A stretch of DNA of 54,301 nt from an uncultured Akkermansia sp. GTDB lineage: Bacteria > Verrucomicrobiota > Verrucomicrobiia > Verrucomicrobiales > Akkermansiaceae. Below, piece by piece: positions 54,205 to 54,301 of the stretch. A model generated the notes under the pieces. It had not been told where the DNA came from, did not search any database, and was given only the letters and a program-made list of their open reading frames with translations. The position numbers were made by a program, and so were the translations under genes. The DNA lies in contig CASFPZ010000012.1 of NCBI GenBank assembly GCA_949296365.1, positions 1 to 54,301 of the forward strand. Direction: 5' to 3'. The stretch's first letter is position 1. Every line of letters begins with the position of its first letter.

Positions 54205-54301
54205 TTAGAAGTTGTAACGATAACCGATGCTGCCGCCTGCGGACGTCATCCGATCACGAATGTCGGCATTGCCTTCGATGAAGATCGTCCCCTGGTCGCC
54301 G
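54205..54301 (-). CDS. C-terminus of an outer-membrane beta-barrel / autotransporter protein (partial)
   Basis: The last 31 codons of a gene entering from the right edge, stop TAA at 54205-54207. The end reads SAGGSIGYRYNF, preceded by GTIFIEGNADIRDRMTS. Alternating hydrophobic and aromatic residues and a terminal phenylalanine (the Bam-recognition signal of outer-membrane proteins) are visible, as in the last strands of autotransporter barrels. It is too short for a firmer call. Confidence 0.6.
   Translation of the reverse strand, partial: GDQGTIFIEGNADIRDRMTSAGGSIGYRYNF

Noticed and set aside
1..54301. tRNA, rRNA or CRISPR arrays
   Set aside because: No T-loop-like GGTTCGAATCC patterns, rRNA segments or regularly spaced repeats were seen in gene-free parts.

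Overview
The window is bacterial chromosome from a Gram-negative, probably anaerobic, glycan-using organism. It encodes lipoproteins, a Wza/Wzc-type polysaccharide exporter, the last residues of an outer-membrane barrel protein, rubrerythrin, a fused CcsB-CcsA cytochrome c maturation protein, and GH29 and GH95-like glycosidases plus a sulfatase-fold protein. This mix fits a host-associated member of the Verrucomicrobiota/PVC group. That assignment is inference from gene content, because there is no rRNA in the window. I saw no tRNA, rRNA or CRISPR array.

Layout. Bases 1-3.7 kb (minus strand) hold the end of a capsule or exopolysaccharide locus: a Wzc-like chain-length/tyrosine-kinase protein cut by the window edge, a Wza-like export lipoprotein whose start codon follows a C10 tract, and a regulatory-looking region with five copies of a 12-bp motif. 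From 4-12.3 kb come cardiolipin synthase, the thyA-folA operon, a GH95-like hydrolase, an arginase-fold hydrolase, a PH-domain protein and a sulfatase-fold protein that lacks the catalytic cysteine. From 12.3-17.8 kb is a defence island. It starts with an intact, translationally coupled ATPase plus PD-(D/E)XK nuclease pair. A decayed NgoMIV-type restriction-modification module follows, with a frameshifted endonuclease, an internally deleted vsr, a methyltransferase with ATG-TAG at its SD-preceded start, and a truncated controller. A ruined IS5-family transposase ends the island next to the 3' end of guaA.

From 17.9-25.4 kb are housekeeping genes: guaBA, a CorC/HlyC-like transporter, an SMR exporter and a phosphohexomutase. 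From 25.7-35.2 kb is the most unusual part, an accessory island. A five-gene minus-strand operon encodes two dynamin-like GTPases (one interrupted by a frameshift), a small GTPase, and two tail-anchored or coiled-coil proteins that share a novel N-terminal domain. Beside it lie a mobile-element primase fragment and a family of proline-rich, multi-pass membrane paralogues. I recognise no named system here; it is the best candidate for an undescribed one, probably membrane-associated and GTPase-driven.

From 35.3-50.6 kb are core genes on the plus strand: aroC, a CvpA-like protein, rubrerythrin, ccsBA, ftsH, rsfS, a 41-residue membrane protein, pheA, the larC-larE-larB operon for the nickel-pincer cofactor, and an ankyrin protein. 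A roughly 0.9-kb gene-free stretch after rsfS contains a 28-bp dif-like XerCD site. Plus-strand G excess, strong in the first 12 kb, fades toward that area, so the window may span the replication terminus. From 50.7-54.3 kb (minus strand) are an FAD-dependent oxidoreductase, a GH29 alpha-L-fucosidase and the end of an outer-membrane/autotransporter protein.
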